This document shows positions 1 through 8,495 of a stretch of 64,000 bases of DNA, piece by piece. The first letter of the stretch is position 1. Each line of letters starts with the position of its first letter. The notes beneath the pieces are model-generated. The model saw only the letters and a program-made list of their open reading frames with translations, was not told the DNA's origin and ran no database searches. Source of the stretch: Hahella sp. HN01 (GTDB taxonomy: Bacteria; Pseudomonadota; Gammaproteobacteria; Pseudomonadales; Oleiphilaceae); NCBI RefSeq assembly GCF_018986435.1, contig NZ_JAHMIN010000003.1, forward strand, positions 170,043 through 234,042, in the 5' to 3' direction. The translations under genes and the position numbers were made by a program.

Positions 1-106
1 GCTCGTTCCGCCTGATACCAAGCTTGCCGGCTAATCCCCAAGAGACGACACGCCCTGCTGACGGTCAATCCGGCTCCGCGTTCTTGCGTGAGGACTTGCC
101 GGGCCG
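1..106 (-). CDS. IS3 transposase OrfB, first codons only (partial)
   Basis: In the -1 frame relative to orfA the minus strand stays open from the orfA slippery site to the left edge. Near the edge it reads LTVSRACRLLGISRQAWYQ, the typical start of an IS3 OrfB (integrase) before its DDE domain, which is not in the window. There is no convincing separate start codon, so the protein is probably made as an OrfAB fusion by -1 frameshifting. The 5' boundary given is the end of the slippery heptamer, not a start codon. Confidence 0.7.
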
Positions 107-460
107 CTTTTTTACGCACACCCCGTAATCCTTCTCCATCACATCGACAATCGCTTCGAAGAACTCAGCTTTCTGTTCGGCCAGACGCAGCTTCTCCTCA
201 AGCTCCTTGATCCGCTGTTCCGGGGTAGGTGGGGACTTCGGCATGGTGGGACTCCTGTTCACACGGTGGGAGGTGACGCCAGGACTCCAGTCCTGGCTGC
301 CATATCGACGCAACCACGTTAGCACCGTCGAACGGCCTTGGATACCGTAGCGGGCCTGAGCCTGTTTATAAGTCAGCTCTCCGCCTTCGACCTGATCCAC
401 CACTGCCTGTTTAAAAGTCAGAGTGTAGTCCCGTTGTGTTCGCTTAACTCGCTGATTCAT
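65..460 (-). CDS. IS3-family transposase OrfA
   Basis: OrfA is the DNA-binding subunit of an IS3-family transposase, about 131 residues. The N-terminal two thirds form a helix-turn-helix (FKQAVVDQVEGGELTYKQAQ, then GIQGRSTVLTWLRRYG). The C-terminal part (about residues 80-115) is a leucine-rich coiled coil, EQRIKELEEKLRLAEQ, typical of OrfA multimerisation. The ATG at 460 follows GGGAG; a GTG lies one codon upstream. Near its 3' end the zero-frame codons GTA AAA AAG contain the A AAA AAG heptamer that allows ribosomes to slip into orfB. The gene appears intact. Confidence 0.85.
   Translation of the reverse strand: MNQRVKRTQRDYTLTFKQAVVDQVEGGELTYKQAQARYGIQGRSTVLTWLRRYGSQDWSPGVTSHRVNRSPTMPKSPPTPEQRIKELEEKLRLAEQKAEFFEAIVDVMEKDYGVCVKKRPGKSSRKNAEPD
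107..113 (-). promoter_or_regulatory. Programmed -1 frameshift heptamer A AAA AAG
   Basis: In the orfA reading frame the minus strand reads GT[A AAA AAG] CGG. This is the X XXY YYZ pattern used by many IS3 elements. After a -1 slip the frame remains open into the orfB-like peptide. About 6 bases downstream, CCGGC and GCCGG can pair across a 23-nt loop as a stimulatory stem. Confidence 0.75.
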
Positions 461-522
461 CACATTCTCCCAAAGTTAGGGCTGGAATGTGTCAACTCTA
501 TTCAGGACGGGTCAAAGGCATA

Positions 523-548
523 AAAAAAGGCTGCAAAGGCAGCCTGAA
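523..548 (-). terminator. Intrinsic terminator of the CHAD gene
   Basis: On the minus strand AGGCTGC, a 4-base CTTT loop and GCAGCCT are followed by TTTTTTT. It lies about 145 bases beyond the CHAD gene stop and just before the insertion sequence end. Confidence 0.7.
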
Positions 549-692
549 TGTCGCTCTAAAACTTGGTGATCGCTGTTTAAGGAAGCCGAATGTTTTACAG
601 AGCCTTCTTCTCAGTGGCCGAACCGCGTGGAATTCCTTTCCGGCCACTGTTGGAGTCAGTGTAGGCGGTGATCGTTGCAGGGATGTGACAGC

Positions 693-1562
693 TCAGGAAA
701 CCCGCTTGTGTATCAAGTCTTTGAATTTTGCGTCGGTGTCGGCGAAACGTCGGGCCGCCTGCTGGTCCGCTTTTTCCCATAACGCCTGCTGTACGGCGCA
801 CAATTCCAGGCGTATCTGTTCGCGACCGCTGACGTCTGTATCCGCAACGGCATGCTCCAGCAGATTCAGGTCGTTGGCGTCGCCCAGGCCTTCGGTGACT
901 TTCTTCAGGCCATTGTGAAGACGGCGCAGGGATTTGTTCCATGCGGGCTTGATCACGCGTAGTGCGTACATCAGATCTTTCAGGCGTTTGCGCAGCTCGT
1001 GGCGATCTTCTGCGTCGATGCCGCCCTGCACACGCTGGAACTCGTTTTGTCCTCGCCTGTAGAGGCGCGCCAGACGCGAGCTGAGCCAGTCGGCGTCAAT
1101 CTCGGCGGACCAGGGACGCTGTTGCAGCAGGTCTTTGTGCTTCAAAAGCTCACAGTTGGTTTCTTGCAGTAGCTTCTGGGTGTGCTCTCGATCGGGCGCT
1201 GGAGCCCGCTCGGCCTCTTCCTGAATGAAGGCGCTGATTTTGTCGATATCCGGGTGCGAAGGCAGAGCGGCGGCGAAGCGCGTCCAGGCATTGAGCATAA
1301 CGAAGCAATCGCGATAGGGCGCGAGGGCGTGAGCAGTAGTCCTCAGGGTTTGCAGCAGGTTGTCGTGGGCTTCGTGGCAGGCGGGCTTGAGCAGTCGCAA
1401 CAGTGCGCGCAGCTCCTTGATCAGCTTGCGGGCGTTGTGCACGGCGGAGTCAAAGTCGAAACGGGTTCTGATCAGTTCCAGCGCCAGGTCATTGATCAGG
1501 CTCTCCAGATAGCGCTGTAACTCCTGTTCCAGCGGCTTGTCGAAACGCGTCTGATAACGCAT
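693..1562 (-). CDS. CHAD domain-containing protein
   Basis: The protein is about 289 residues and almost wholly helical, with two repeats rich in conserved His and basic residues: HNARKLIKELRALLRLLKPA near residue 40 and HELRKRLKDLMYALRVIKPA near residue 190. This is the CHAD (conserved histidine alpha-helical domain) signature. CHAD proteins bind inorganic polyphosphate and often accompany a CYTH domain; no CYTH domain is present here or next door. The longest frame starts at 1727, but that would overlap the divergent gene at 1709. The ATG at 1562 (MRYQTRFDKPLEQEL) begins at the expected domain boundary, though its ribosome site is weak. Predicted cytoplasmic; role beyond polyphosphate binding unknown. 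Confidence 0.85.
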   Translation of the reverse strand: MRYQTRFDKPLEQELQRYLESLINDLALELIRTRFDFDSAVHNARKLIKELRALLRLLKPACHEAHDNLLQTLRTTAHALAPYRDCFVMLNAWTRFAAALPSHPDIDKISAFIQEEAERAPAPDREHTQKLLQETNCELLKHKDLLQQRPWSAEIDADWLSSRLARLYRRGQNEFQRVQGGIDAEDRHELRKRLKDLMYALRVIKPAWNKSLRRLHNGLKKVTEGLGDANDLNLLEHAVADTDVSGREQIRLELCAVQQALWEKADQQAARRFADTDAKFKDLIHKRVS

Positions 1563-1708
1563 AAGAGTTTGATTTCCAGAGTTAAACGAATAGTCCCTAA
1601 AAGCGTCCCCAAGGCAACGATAGCACCCTGCGTGGCGGGCTGTCTGCATGAGACTATACTTAAGGTATTTCTTCTCAGACCCTGAGACCGACCAACGGAG
1701 CCGGCTAA

Positions 1709-2506
1709 ATGTCGTTGTATTTGACAAGGGCGCGCCAAGCTTTAGGATGCGCCTTATGCCTGATTCTGCTCAGCGGCTGGGCCGAGGCGGTGGAATATAC
1801 CCTGGTGACGGGAAAGGACTCTTATCCCCCTTTCAGTGGGGAAGACCTGCCTAATGGCGGACTGGTGACGGAGATTATTCAAGCCGTTCTGGAGCGCAGC
1901 GGCGCAGGCGTTAAAATAGAGTACCTGCCCTGGAACCGGGGGTTTCGCCTGGCGGAAGCCGGCGACGTGCTGGGCACATTCCCCTATGTCAAAGACCGCG
2001 ACCGTGTGGACGCGTTTTACTTTTCTTCCCCTTTGTATGTGACAGTGGAGCTGTTCTTCGTTCGTCGCGACGAGGAAATCAAGTATACGAGCGATGAGGA
2101 TCTTGCAGGACTGGTGCTATGCCGTCCCCTGGGTTACAGCCTGGAGAGCGTACAACCGTTGTTGGATAAGGACGTCGTCAGACTCTGGACTCCCAATGAT
2201 CTGGAAACCTGCTTTCAATTGCTGGAAAGCAAGCGGGTGCACCTGGTGCCGATTGGAGTGAGAGTGGGGCGCTCCACCATTGAGCGTCTGTTTGGAGACC
2301 CGGAGCATTTTCGGGTGCTGTCCAAGCCTTTGCAGGTCAACGGGCTGCATCTCATCATTTCCCGCCGACGTCCTGATGCGGAGAGCATTATGACGAACTT
2401 CAACAAAAACCTGTCGGAGATGTGGAAGGAAGGGGCGATCAGGAAAATTTACGACAAGCATCATACTCAGATGCCGACGGACGAGTTGTTAAAAGCGGCG
2501 CCTTAG
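1709..2506 (+). CDS. Periplasmic solute-binding protein, family 3 (orphan)
   Basis: A 265-residue protein with a signal peptide (ALGCALCLILLSGWAEA, cleavage near residue 27) and a bacterial extracellular solute-binding fold of family 3 (PBPb). The characteristic N-terminal block is present (YTLVTGKDSYPPFSGEDLPN, then GLVTEIIQAVLERSG), as is the hinge region. Such proteins usually bind polar amino acids, but this one lacks neighbouring permease and ATPase genes. Many orphan members of this type in marine gammaproteobacteria have no known ligand. The ATG is preceded by GGAG at good spacing. It is divergent from the CHAD gene. Confidence 0.8.
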   Translation: MSLYLTRARQALGCALCLILLSGWAEAVEYTLVTGKDSYPPFSGEDLPNGGLVTEIIQAVLERSGAGVKIEYLPWNRGFRLAEAGDVLGTFPYVKDRDRVDAFYFSSPLYVTVELFFVRRDEEIKYTSDEDLAGLVLCRPLGYSLESVQPLLDKDVVRLWTPNDLETCFQLLESKRVHLVPIGVRVGRSTIERLFGDPEHFRVLSKPLQVNGLHLIISRRRPDAESIMTNFNKNLSEMWKEGAIRKIYDKHHTQMPTDELLKAAP

Positions 2507-2513
2507 GCGCCGC
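2491..2513 (-). terminator. Intrinsic terminator between convergent genes
   Basis: GCGGCGCC, TTA and GGCGCCGC form an 8-bp stem overlapping the stop codon of the plus-strand solute-binding gene. On the minus strand the stem is followed by TTTT, so it best serves the minus-strand gene ending at 2526; it may act in both directions. Confidence 0.6.
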
Positions 2514-2525
2514 GTGTCAGTAAGC

Positions 2526-4853
2526 TTAGCGACAGTCCGCGCAGAGCAGCACGCCTTTCTGTCCTGGAGAGGGCAGCTCAATATCGCTGTCGGAAGAACT
2601 CATGGATAAGTATCCGCCTCTGGCGTTGGAAATGCCTGTCGGCCAGGAGTAGGTCAGGTCGACGTCGCAAGCGCCGCCGGGAGGCAACTGCATGGCGTAT
2701 TGGCCGTTACTCGCGTTGCTGATGCAAGTCGACGACAGGCCGTAAGTCCCCCAGCTTCTTTTACCGATAATCTCATCCACATAGCTGAGTTGCAGCGCGA
2801 GGTTGGCGCTCTTGCCGCCCTGGTTGGCGAACGTCAGCGTGCGGCTGCATTTCATACCGGGATTGCACCCGTCCAGCATGACTTCACCTACGCCGGCGCT
2901 GTTTACGTCTAATCCATCAACCGTCACTTTCGAGCTAAGAGTCGGTTTGAATTCAGGGCTGAACAGCGCCAGGTTGCTGGCGCGATCCCGGGTTCTGATG
3001 CGAACTTTGTAGGTTACATCCGGCTTCCAGGTCCAGGTCGCGGCGAACTCCAGCGAGTTGGTTCCACTCTTCTGAGCGTAGCTGGGCGTCAGATTGGTGA
3101 CCAGAGTATTGCCCTGGTATAAATCCAGGCTTACATGACTGCTCTCGCCAGTCCAACGCCAGATCACGCTCAGCTTCTCTCCGAAAGAGACGGGAGGGAC
3201 GATCAGCATTTCTGGCTTTTTCAGCTCAAAAGCAGGACTCAGGCTCTTTTTACCCGGGTTCAGGTTGTCGCTGACGCGGATTTTGTACTCGCCCACCTGG
3301 TTGTAGGTCGCGTTCCAGACCAGGGTGTTGACGCCGTTGTTAAGGCCGCCACTGGACGTGATCGTCTTAATTTTGGCTTCACTGCTGGCTTTGACCAGAT
3401 CTACGGTAGCGTAGCTGCCTGCGTCAAAGCACTCGGCGCGCCAGCTGATCGGCAGCTTTTGTCCAACGAAAGCCGGATTCGCCGCACTGACGTCACTGAT
3501 GCTGGTGGGGCAGGGCGGTTCTCTGTCCCAGGTGGCGGTAATGTCGTAGGCGACGCCATTGAGCACGTCCAACTGACCGGAATATTCCGAGTTAGTGGAA
3601 CGGTCCGCCGTGACAGAAGTGGCGTTTTCAACGCTGACGTACCACTCCCCGTAAGTCAGATTATCGATCTGCAGCGTCTTGTAGTTCCCGACGTCAGTGA
3701 GCGCCACATCGGCGTTGCTGGCGAAGGCGGGCTCGCCTTTCTTCAGGTACAGGTTAAAGTCGTAGCCATACTCGCCGTTCAGCTCAATGGTCAGGTACTT
3801 CTTACGCGGATCTTCAACGTTGATCTTGAAGTGGTGATACTGCTTGTCGCCGATCTTGATATGGCTGGCGTCGTAGTACCCGGTGTTCTCATCCATATAG
3901 CGGGTGCGACCGTTTTCCAGATCGCCTTTGATGCGCACTTGGGGCGTATAGCTCCCGTCCAGACTGCCTTTGATCGCCAGCGCATACATGGCTTTCGTCA
4001 ATTCCTCGGCTTTTTCTTCAAGGCTAAGTTCAGGATGTCGGCCGCTCAGCACCAAGGTTCCACTATGAGGATTGCTTGGGTCATGCCAGCTCCAGACTGC
4101 TGGATATCGGTCGGTCCGCCCCAGGATTTCTACACCTTCAGGATACTGGTTGGACTGTGATTTATATATGTAACCACCGCCTTTGCTCATAACATACGGA
4201 ACCTCCCTAAATCCGAGAACATCGGTAAGGCTGCTCGTCAGGTATACCGTCTCCGAGGAGTCAGGCAAAGGCAAGGTTTGACCAGGATATAAGTGCAGTC
4301 CGTGTACGGAAGATCCCGCCATACTGGCGCCGGCGCAAAAGCCGACATACCCGCCGCCGTTTTTCACAAAGTCCCGGATATTCTGGGCGCCGCTACGTTG
4401 AGCGGGATTCCAGATTTCGTTGAGTATGCCCATGTGCACGCTACCGCCGCTCGGTGTTGTTGAGGTGCGCAAGAACGAGGCCGCGCCGATATTCAACATG
4501 CGATAACGGGGAGCTCCATCGGGATACAGAAGACGGCCGTTAAGGTCGATATCCGAGCCGGTGAATTTTTCTAAGAACTCTTGTCTGTCTTCCTCGTCCA
4601 CTTCACCGGTCAAAATGTCGTAGGCGTTATAACTGAGCCTTTCATAGGACAATCCCAGAGACTCGAAGTGTCTGGTGGGGGACGCGGTTATACCGGGACC
4701 GCCGTCGATCAGGACGTCTTTATAGAAGCCCTCTCCCACAGGAATGGAGAAGTCGGTCAGCTGGTCTGCGCTAGCCTGGCCGACAAGGAGCATGGATGAA
4801 ACAAGTATTTTCAGCGGTAGTCCAACCGCGTTTTTATAAGAGCGTGCTTGCAT
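2526..4853 (-). CDS. Secreted BPL_N / glutamine amidotransferase-like multidomain protein
   Basis: A 775-residue exported protein with a signal peptide ending near residue 30 (MLLVGQASA). Residues about 40-300 resemble the biotin-protein-ligase N-terminal (BPL_N) domain, a class I glutamine amidotransferase-like fold, with the nucleophile elbow VGFCAGASMAG near residue 173 and a conserved SGRHPE near 270. Residues about 310-425 look like a PPC (prepeptidase C-terminal) beta domain (YHHFKINVEDPRKKYLTIEL). Residues about 440-640 hold two Kre9-like Ig repeats (LPISWRAECFDAGSYATVDL; LSVIWRWTGESSHVSLDLY). The C-terminus, about 665-775, is a Cys-containing beta domain (CNPGMKCSRTLTFANQGG). The substrate is unknown. 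The ATG follows AGGGAA. Probably monocistronic. Confidence 0.7.
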   Translation of the reverse strand: MQARSYKNAVGLPLKILVSSMLLVGQASADQLTDFSIPVGEGFYKDVLIDGGPGITASPTRHFESLGLSYERLSYNAYDILTGEVDEEDRQEFLEKFTGSDIDLNGRLLYPDGAPRYRMLNIGAASFLRTSTTPSGGSVHMGILNEIWNPAQRSGAQNIRDFVKNGGGYVGFCAGASMAGSSVHGLHLYPGQTLPLPDSSETVYLTSSLTDVLGFREVPYVMSKGGGYIYKSQSNQYPEGVEILGRTDRYPAVWSWHDPSNPHSGTLVLSGRHPELSLEEKAEELTKAMYALAIKGSLDGSYTPQVRIKGDLENGRTRYMDENTGYYDASHIKIGDKQYHHFKINVEDPRKKYLTIELNGEYGYDFNLYLKKGEPAFASNADVALTDVGNYKTLQIDNLTYGEWYVSVENATSVTADRSTNSEYSGQLDVLNGVAYDITATWDREPPCPTSISDVSAANPAFVGQKLPISWRAECFDAGSYATVDLVKASSEAKIKTITSSGGLNNGVNTLVWNATYNQVGEYKIRVSDNLNPGKKSLSPAFELKKPEMLIVPPVSFGEKLSVIWRWTGESSHVSLDLYQGNTLVTNLTPSYAQKSGTNSLEFAATWTWKPDVTYKVRIRTRDRASNLALFSPEFKPTLSSKVTVDGLDVNSAGVGEVMLDGCNPGMKCSRTLTFANQGGKSANLALQLSYVDEIIGKRSWGTYGLSSTCISNASNGQYAMQLPPGGACDVDLTYSWPTGISNARGGYLSMSSSDSDIELPSPGQKGVLLCADCR

Positions 4854-5028
4854 AATGATTCCCTAAATTAAGCAATGAAGATATCAATCGTCGATGTCTC
4901 AGCCGGTCGCCGCCGGCTAGTGAACGATCTCTCGATTGGGTTTCAGCGCTTCCAATGATAGGGAGGGCGAGAACGGCGGGATTGTAAAAATATGACGTTA
5001 GTGACTGGTCAGTGATACATAGCGCACA

Positions 5029-5053
5029 AAAGGCGGGCTTAAGGCCCGCCGAT
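5029..5053 (-). terminator. Intrinsic terminator of the Nudix gene
   Basis: Minus strand GGCGGGC CTTAA GCCCGCC followed by TTTTG, about 40 bases beyond the Nudix hydrolase stop. Confidence 0.75.
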
Positions 5054-5090
5054 ACCGAGTGTTCAAAAAGAGTGATGAGAAAGAGGGGGG

Positions 5091-5585
5091 TTAGAGCGCC
5101 AGCAATCCCTGCTTGCTTAACCAGTCGCGCACTGCGAGTCCGGCGCCGAAATTCCAGGGTTTGAGTTTTTCCGGCGGGATGCGCTTGTACTCGGCGAGTT
5201 CGTCGCCCAGTTGGATTTCTCCGTTGCAGCGTACATGGAACGCCAGGATCAGTTGGTTTTGCTCATGGAAGGCGTAATAGCCGATAAAGTTGGCGCTTTC
5301 TCCGGTCAAACCAAGTTCTTCGGAGACTTCACGCAAGGCGCAGCGCTCGGGCGACTCCCCGGACTCCAGAAAACCGGTTTGAATGGACAGCATGCCTTGC
5401 GGCCAGGTTTTATTGCGGGCGAGGATGATGTCGCCTTCGTGCTCCACCAGCATCGCCACGACCGGCGTGGGGTTATCCCAGTGCACATAGTCGCAGCCGT
5501 CGGAAGCGCAGCAACGCCGCGCTTTGCCGTCTATCTGGCGGGTAGTGAGGTTTTCGCCGCAGAGGGGACAGAAATGGAAGTTCAT
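5091..5585 (-). CDS. Nudix hydrolase with N-terminal zinc ribbon
   Basis: A 164-residue protein. Residues 6-31 carry a four-Cys zinc ribbon (CPLCG, then CCASDGC), as in NudC-type NADH pyrophosphatases and related Nudix proteins. The Nudix box is complete at about residues 71-93: GFLESGESPERCALREVSEE followed by LGL, fitting Gx5Ex7REUxEExGU. The enzyme should hydrolyse a nucleoside diphosphate linked to another group; the substrate cannot be fixed from sequence. It is shorter than NudC (about 257 residues) and lacks NudC's N-terminal domain. It lies 33 bases downstream of spoVR in the same direction and may be the last gene of that stress operon. Confidence 0.85.
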   Translation of the reverse strand: MNFHFCPLCGENLTTRQIDGKARRCCASDGCDYVHWDNPTPVVAMLVEHEGDIILARNKTWPQGMLSIQTGFLESGESPERCALREVSEELGLTGESANFIGYYAFHEQNQLILAFHVRCNGEIQLGDELAEYKRIPPEKLKPWNFGAGLAVRDWLSKQGLLAL

Positions 5586-5618
5586 GGCCGCCGGCTCCAG
5601 GCTGGCCTGTCGGCGGCG

Positions 5619-7184
5619 TCAGTCATGAGAATCGTCCTCGTCATCTTCGCCATGTTGTGGGCAACTGAAGCTGCGCAGTGTGACTTCGCCGTCCACGGAA
5701 TGCAGGTGGATGTCGAAGCCCCATAGGCGGTGGACATGACGCAGCACTTCATACACGTCCTTCTCGTACAGAGGAACGCGATCAAAGGGCGTATGCCGCA
5801 GCGTCAACGAACGATCGCCGCGCACGTCTACATCCCACACCTGGATATTCGGGTCGCGATAGCTCAGGTTGTACTGCCGCGCCAATTGTTCGCGTACGGC
5901 GCGATAGCCGTTGTCGTCATGAATGGCGGTGACGTGGTACTCGCTGTCCATCTCGTCATCCAGAATATTGAAGAACTTGAAGTCGCGAATCACTTTCGGC
6001 GACAGGAACTGCAGGATGAAGCTCTCATCCTTGAAGTTGCGCATCGCGAAGTGCAGCGTCTCCAGCCAGTCTGAACCGGCGATATCCGGGAACCAGGCTT
6101 TGTCTTCTTCCGTGGGCTCCTGACAAATTCGCTTAATGTCCTGGAACATGGCGAAGCCCAGCGCATAGGGGTTGAGACCGCTGTACCAGGGACTGTCGAA
6201 AGGCGGCTGATACACCACGGACGTGTGGCTTTGCAGGAACTCCAGCATAAAGCCGTCGGTCACCAGTCCTTTGTCGTACAGCGTGTTAAGCAGGGTGTAG
6301 TGCCAGAAAGTGGCCCACCCTTCGTTCATAACCTGAGTTTGGCGTTGTGGATAGAAATACTGCGCGATCTTGCGCACGATGCGCACGATCTCCCGTTGCC
6401 AGGGCTCCAGCAGAGGGGCGTTCTTCTCAATGAAATAAAGGATGTTTTCCTGGGGCTCGGAGGGAAAACGACGTGTCTTTTGGGCTTCTTTTTCTCCCTG
6501 TTTGGAAGGAATGGTGCGCCACAGGTCGTTGACCTGTTTCTGCATGTACTCTTCCCGATCCCGTTGCCGACGCTCTTCCTCCGCGGCGGAAATAGGCGCC
6601 GGGCGTTTATAGCGGTCTACTCCATGGTTCATGATGGCGTGGCAGGAGTCCAGAATCTGCTCCACCGCTTCGACGCCATGCCGCTGCTCGCACTGGGCGA
6701 TGTAATTCTTGGCGAAGATCAGGTAATCGATGATCGCGCTGGCGTCAGTCCAGGTGCGGAACAGGTAATTGCCCTTGAAAAAGGAGTTGTGCCCATAACA
6801 GGCGTGGGCGATAACCAGCGCCTGCATCATCACGGTGTTTTCCTCCATGAGATAAGCGATGCAGGGGTTGGAGTTGATGACAATCTCGTAGGCCAGACCC
6901 ATCTGGCCCCGTTTGTAGAGTTTCTCTGTTTGCAGGAACTGCTTGCCGAACGACCAGTGGTGATATCCCACTGGCATGCCCACGGAAGAGTAAGCGTCCA
7001 TCATCTGTTCGGCGCTGATGATCTCCACTTGGTTGGGATAGGTGTCCAACCCGAACTCTTCCGCGCATTTGCGAATTTCTTCGTCATAACGGTTGATCAG
7101 CTCAAAGGTCCACTCGGAACCTTCGGATATAGGCCTGCGACCCGCAGGCGGTGCGGCTTCGGTATGTTCAATCGCTTCAGGCAT
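5619..7184 (-). CDS. ycgB: SpoVR family protein
   Basis: A 521-residue SpoVR/YcgB homologue, close to the usual family length. Conserved blocks are present: [65 protein letters not shown] and [15 protein letters not shown]. In Bacillus SpoVR affects spore cortex formation; in non-sporulating proteobacteria its biochemical role is unknown, although the operon with YeaG/YeaH points to stationary-phase or nutrient stress. The start overlaps the end of the YeaH gene by 8 bases, which implies translational coupling. The C-terminus is acidic (EDDEDDSHD). Confidence 0.92.
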   Translation of the reverse strand: MPEAIEHTEAAPPAGRRPISEGSEWTFELINRYDEEIRKCAEEFGLDTYPNQVEIISAEQMMDAYSSVGMPVGYHHWSFGKQFLQTEKLYKRGQMGLAYEIVINSNPCIAYLMEENTVMMQALVIAHACYGHNSFFKGNYLFRTWTDASAIIDYLIFAKNYIAQCEQRHGVEAVEQILDSCHAIMNHGVDRYKRPAPISAAEEERRQRDREEYMQKQVNDLWRTIPSKQGEKEAQKTRRFPSEPQENILYFIEKNAPLLEPWQREIVRIVRKIAQYFYPQRQTQVMNEGWATFWHYTLLNTLYDKGLVTDGFMLEFLQSHTSVVYQPPFDSPWYSGLNPYALGFAMFQDIKRICQEPTEEDKAWFPDIAGSDWLETLHFAMRNFKDESFILQFLSPKVIRDFKFFNILDDEMDSEYHVTAIHDDNGYRAVREQLARQYNLSYRDPNIQVWDVDVRGDRSLTLRHTPFDRVPLYEKDVYEVLRHVHRLWGFDIHLHSVDGEVTLRSFSCPQHGEDDEDDSHD

Positions 7185-8481
7185 AGTCCACCTGCTTTTG
7201 GAACAGCTTGCGGAATACCGGGTAAATATCGCCTACATCCATGATTTGCTGCATGGAGAAGCGTTCCCGGAAGGCTTCGGTGAGCTTTTCATACTCATGC
7301 CAGAGCATCTGATGCTCATGGGGCGTTATTTCGATGTAAGAATAATATTGCACGTAGGGAAGGATGGACTCCGCCAGCAGTTTGCTACAGCGGGGGGAGT
7401 CGTCGTTCCAGTTGTCGCCGTCGGAGGCTTGCGCGGCGTAGATATTCCAGTCGTCAGTGGGATAGCGCGCCTCCATGATCTCCCGCATCATCTGCAATGC
7501 GCTGGAGACGATGGTGCCGCCGGTTTCCCGTGAATAGAAAAACTCTTCTTCGTCCACCTCTTTGGCGCTGGTGTGGTGACGGATAAACACCACTTCGATC
7601 TTCTCGTAATTGCGCTTCAGGAACAGGTACAACAGGATGAAAAAACGCTTGGCGATATCCTTGTGGGTCTGGCTCATGGAGCCGGACACGTCCATCAGGC
7701 AGAACATCACCGCCGCAGTGGCGGGTTGTGGTTGTTTGACGTGCTGGTTATAGCGAATATCGATCTCATCAATGAAAGGAATCCGCTGTACGCGGCCTTT
7801 CAGGCGTTTGATCTCTTCTTCCAGCGCGCGGATCTGGTCTTCTTTGCTGAATACGGGGTCCGGGGTTTCCGGCGTGCGTTTCAGCGCTTCCAGTTGCTCC
7901 TGCATGTCGGAAATTTTCTTGCGGGTGTTGCCGGACAGGGCCAGACGGCGGGCGTAGGCGCCGCGCATACTGCGAATGACGTTGATTTTGGCCGGCGTGC
8001 CGTGAGTGGTGTAACCGGCGCGGACGAATTTGTAGTTGGAGGTGTCTTTCAGTTGCTTCTGCACCAGATTGGGCAGGGCCAGATCCTCAAACATGAAGTC
8101 CAGAAATTCTTCCTGGGAGATCTGAAAAACAAAGTCGTCAATGCCTTCGCCCTGGTTGCTGGCTTTACCTTGACCGGAGCCGCCTCCACCGCCGCCTCCT
8201 GGCGGCCGTGGGATGCTGTCTCCGGTGACGAACTCTTTATTGCCGGGATGGGTGACGGAACGTCGGCCACCCTTACCGTGTCGGAACGTCGGCTCGCCGA
8301 TATCCTTGCTGGGGATCGAAATGCTCTCCCCGCGGTCAATGTCGGTGATGGACCTTTTATTGACCGCATCCGCCACCGCTTTCTTGATATGCTCGCGATA
8401 GCGGCGCAGGAAGCGCTGTCTATTGATAGCGCTCTTGTTCTTGCCATTGAGTCGACGGTCGATGATGTGGGTCATACCCAT
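7177..8481 (-). CDS. yeaH: YeaH/YhbH family protein (DUF444, UPF0229)
   Basis: A 434-residue member of the UPF0229 family. The N-terminus [20 protein letters not shown] is nearly diagnostic. Residues about 90-110 contain a run of glycines ([14 protein letters not shown]) acting as a linker. The C-terminal half is a von Willebrand A-like domain with the MIDAS motif [12 protein letters not shown] and a downstream TGGTIVS. In E. coli YeaH is made with the kinase YeaG under sigma S and in nitrogen starvation. The gene lies between prkA (14-base gap) and spoVR (8-base overlap). The ATG at 8481 has GAGGG six bases upstream; a second ATG two codons later is possible. Confidence 0.92.
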   Translation of the reverse strand: MGMTHIIDRRLNGKNKSAINRQRFLRRYREHIKKAVADAVNKRSITDIDRGESISIPSKDIGEPTFRHGKGGRRSVTHPGNKEFVTGDSIPRPPGGGGGGGSGQGKASNQGEGIDDFVFQISQEEFLDFMFEDLALPNLVQKQLKDTSNYKFVRAGYTTHGTPAKINVIRSMRGAYARRLALSGNTRKKISDMQEQLEALKRTPETPDPVFSKEDQIRALEEEIKRLKGRVQRIPFIDEIDIRYNQHVKQPQPATAAVMFCLMDVSGSMSQTHKDIAKRFFILLYLFLKRNYEKIEVVFIRHHTSAKEVDEEEFFYSRETGGTIVSSALQMMREIMEARYPTDDWNIYAAQASDGDNWNDDSPRCSKLLAESILPYVQYYSYIEITPHEHQMLWHEYEKLTEAFRERFSMQQIMDVGDIYPVFRKLFQKQVDYA

Positions 8482-8495
8482 AATGGACCCTCACT

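Larger units (their letters stand above)
1..514 (-). mobile_element. IS3-family insertion sequence, one end
   Basis: This is the orfA-proximal end of an IS3-type element that runs off the left edge of the window. It contains orfA and the first codons of orfB on the minus strand. Upstream of orfA, reading the minus strand from 514, the sequence begins TGACCCGTCCTGAATAGAG. It starts with the TG typical of IS3-family termini and sits about 50 bases ahead of the orfA start, so I take 514 as the likely terminal base. The other end and any target-site duplication lie outside the window. Confidence 0.75.

Noticed and set aside
3135-4160. 341-codon plus-strand frame
   Set aside because: Lies wholly inside the BPL_N-type gene on the other strand, which has a signal peptide and recognisable domains; the plus frame has no ribosome site or domain.
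6225-7244. 339-codon plus-strand frame
   Set aside because: Antisense shadow of spoVR, whose conserved family blocks are unmistakable.
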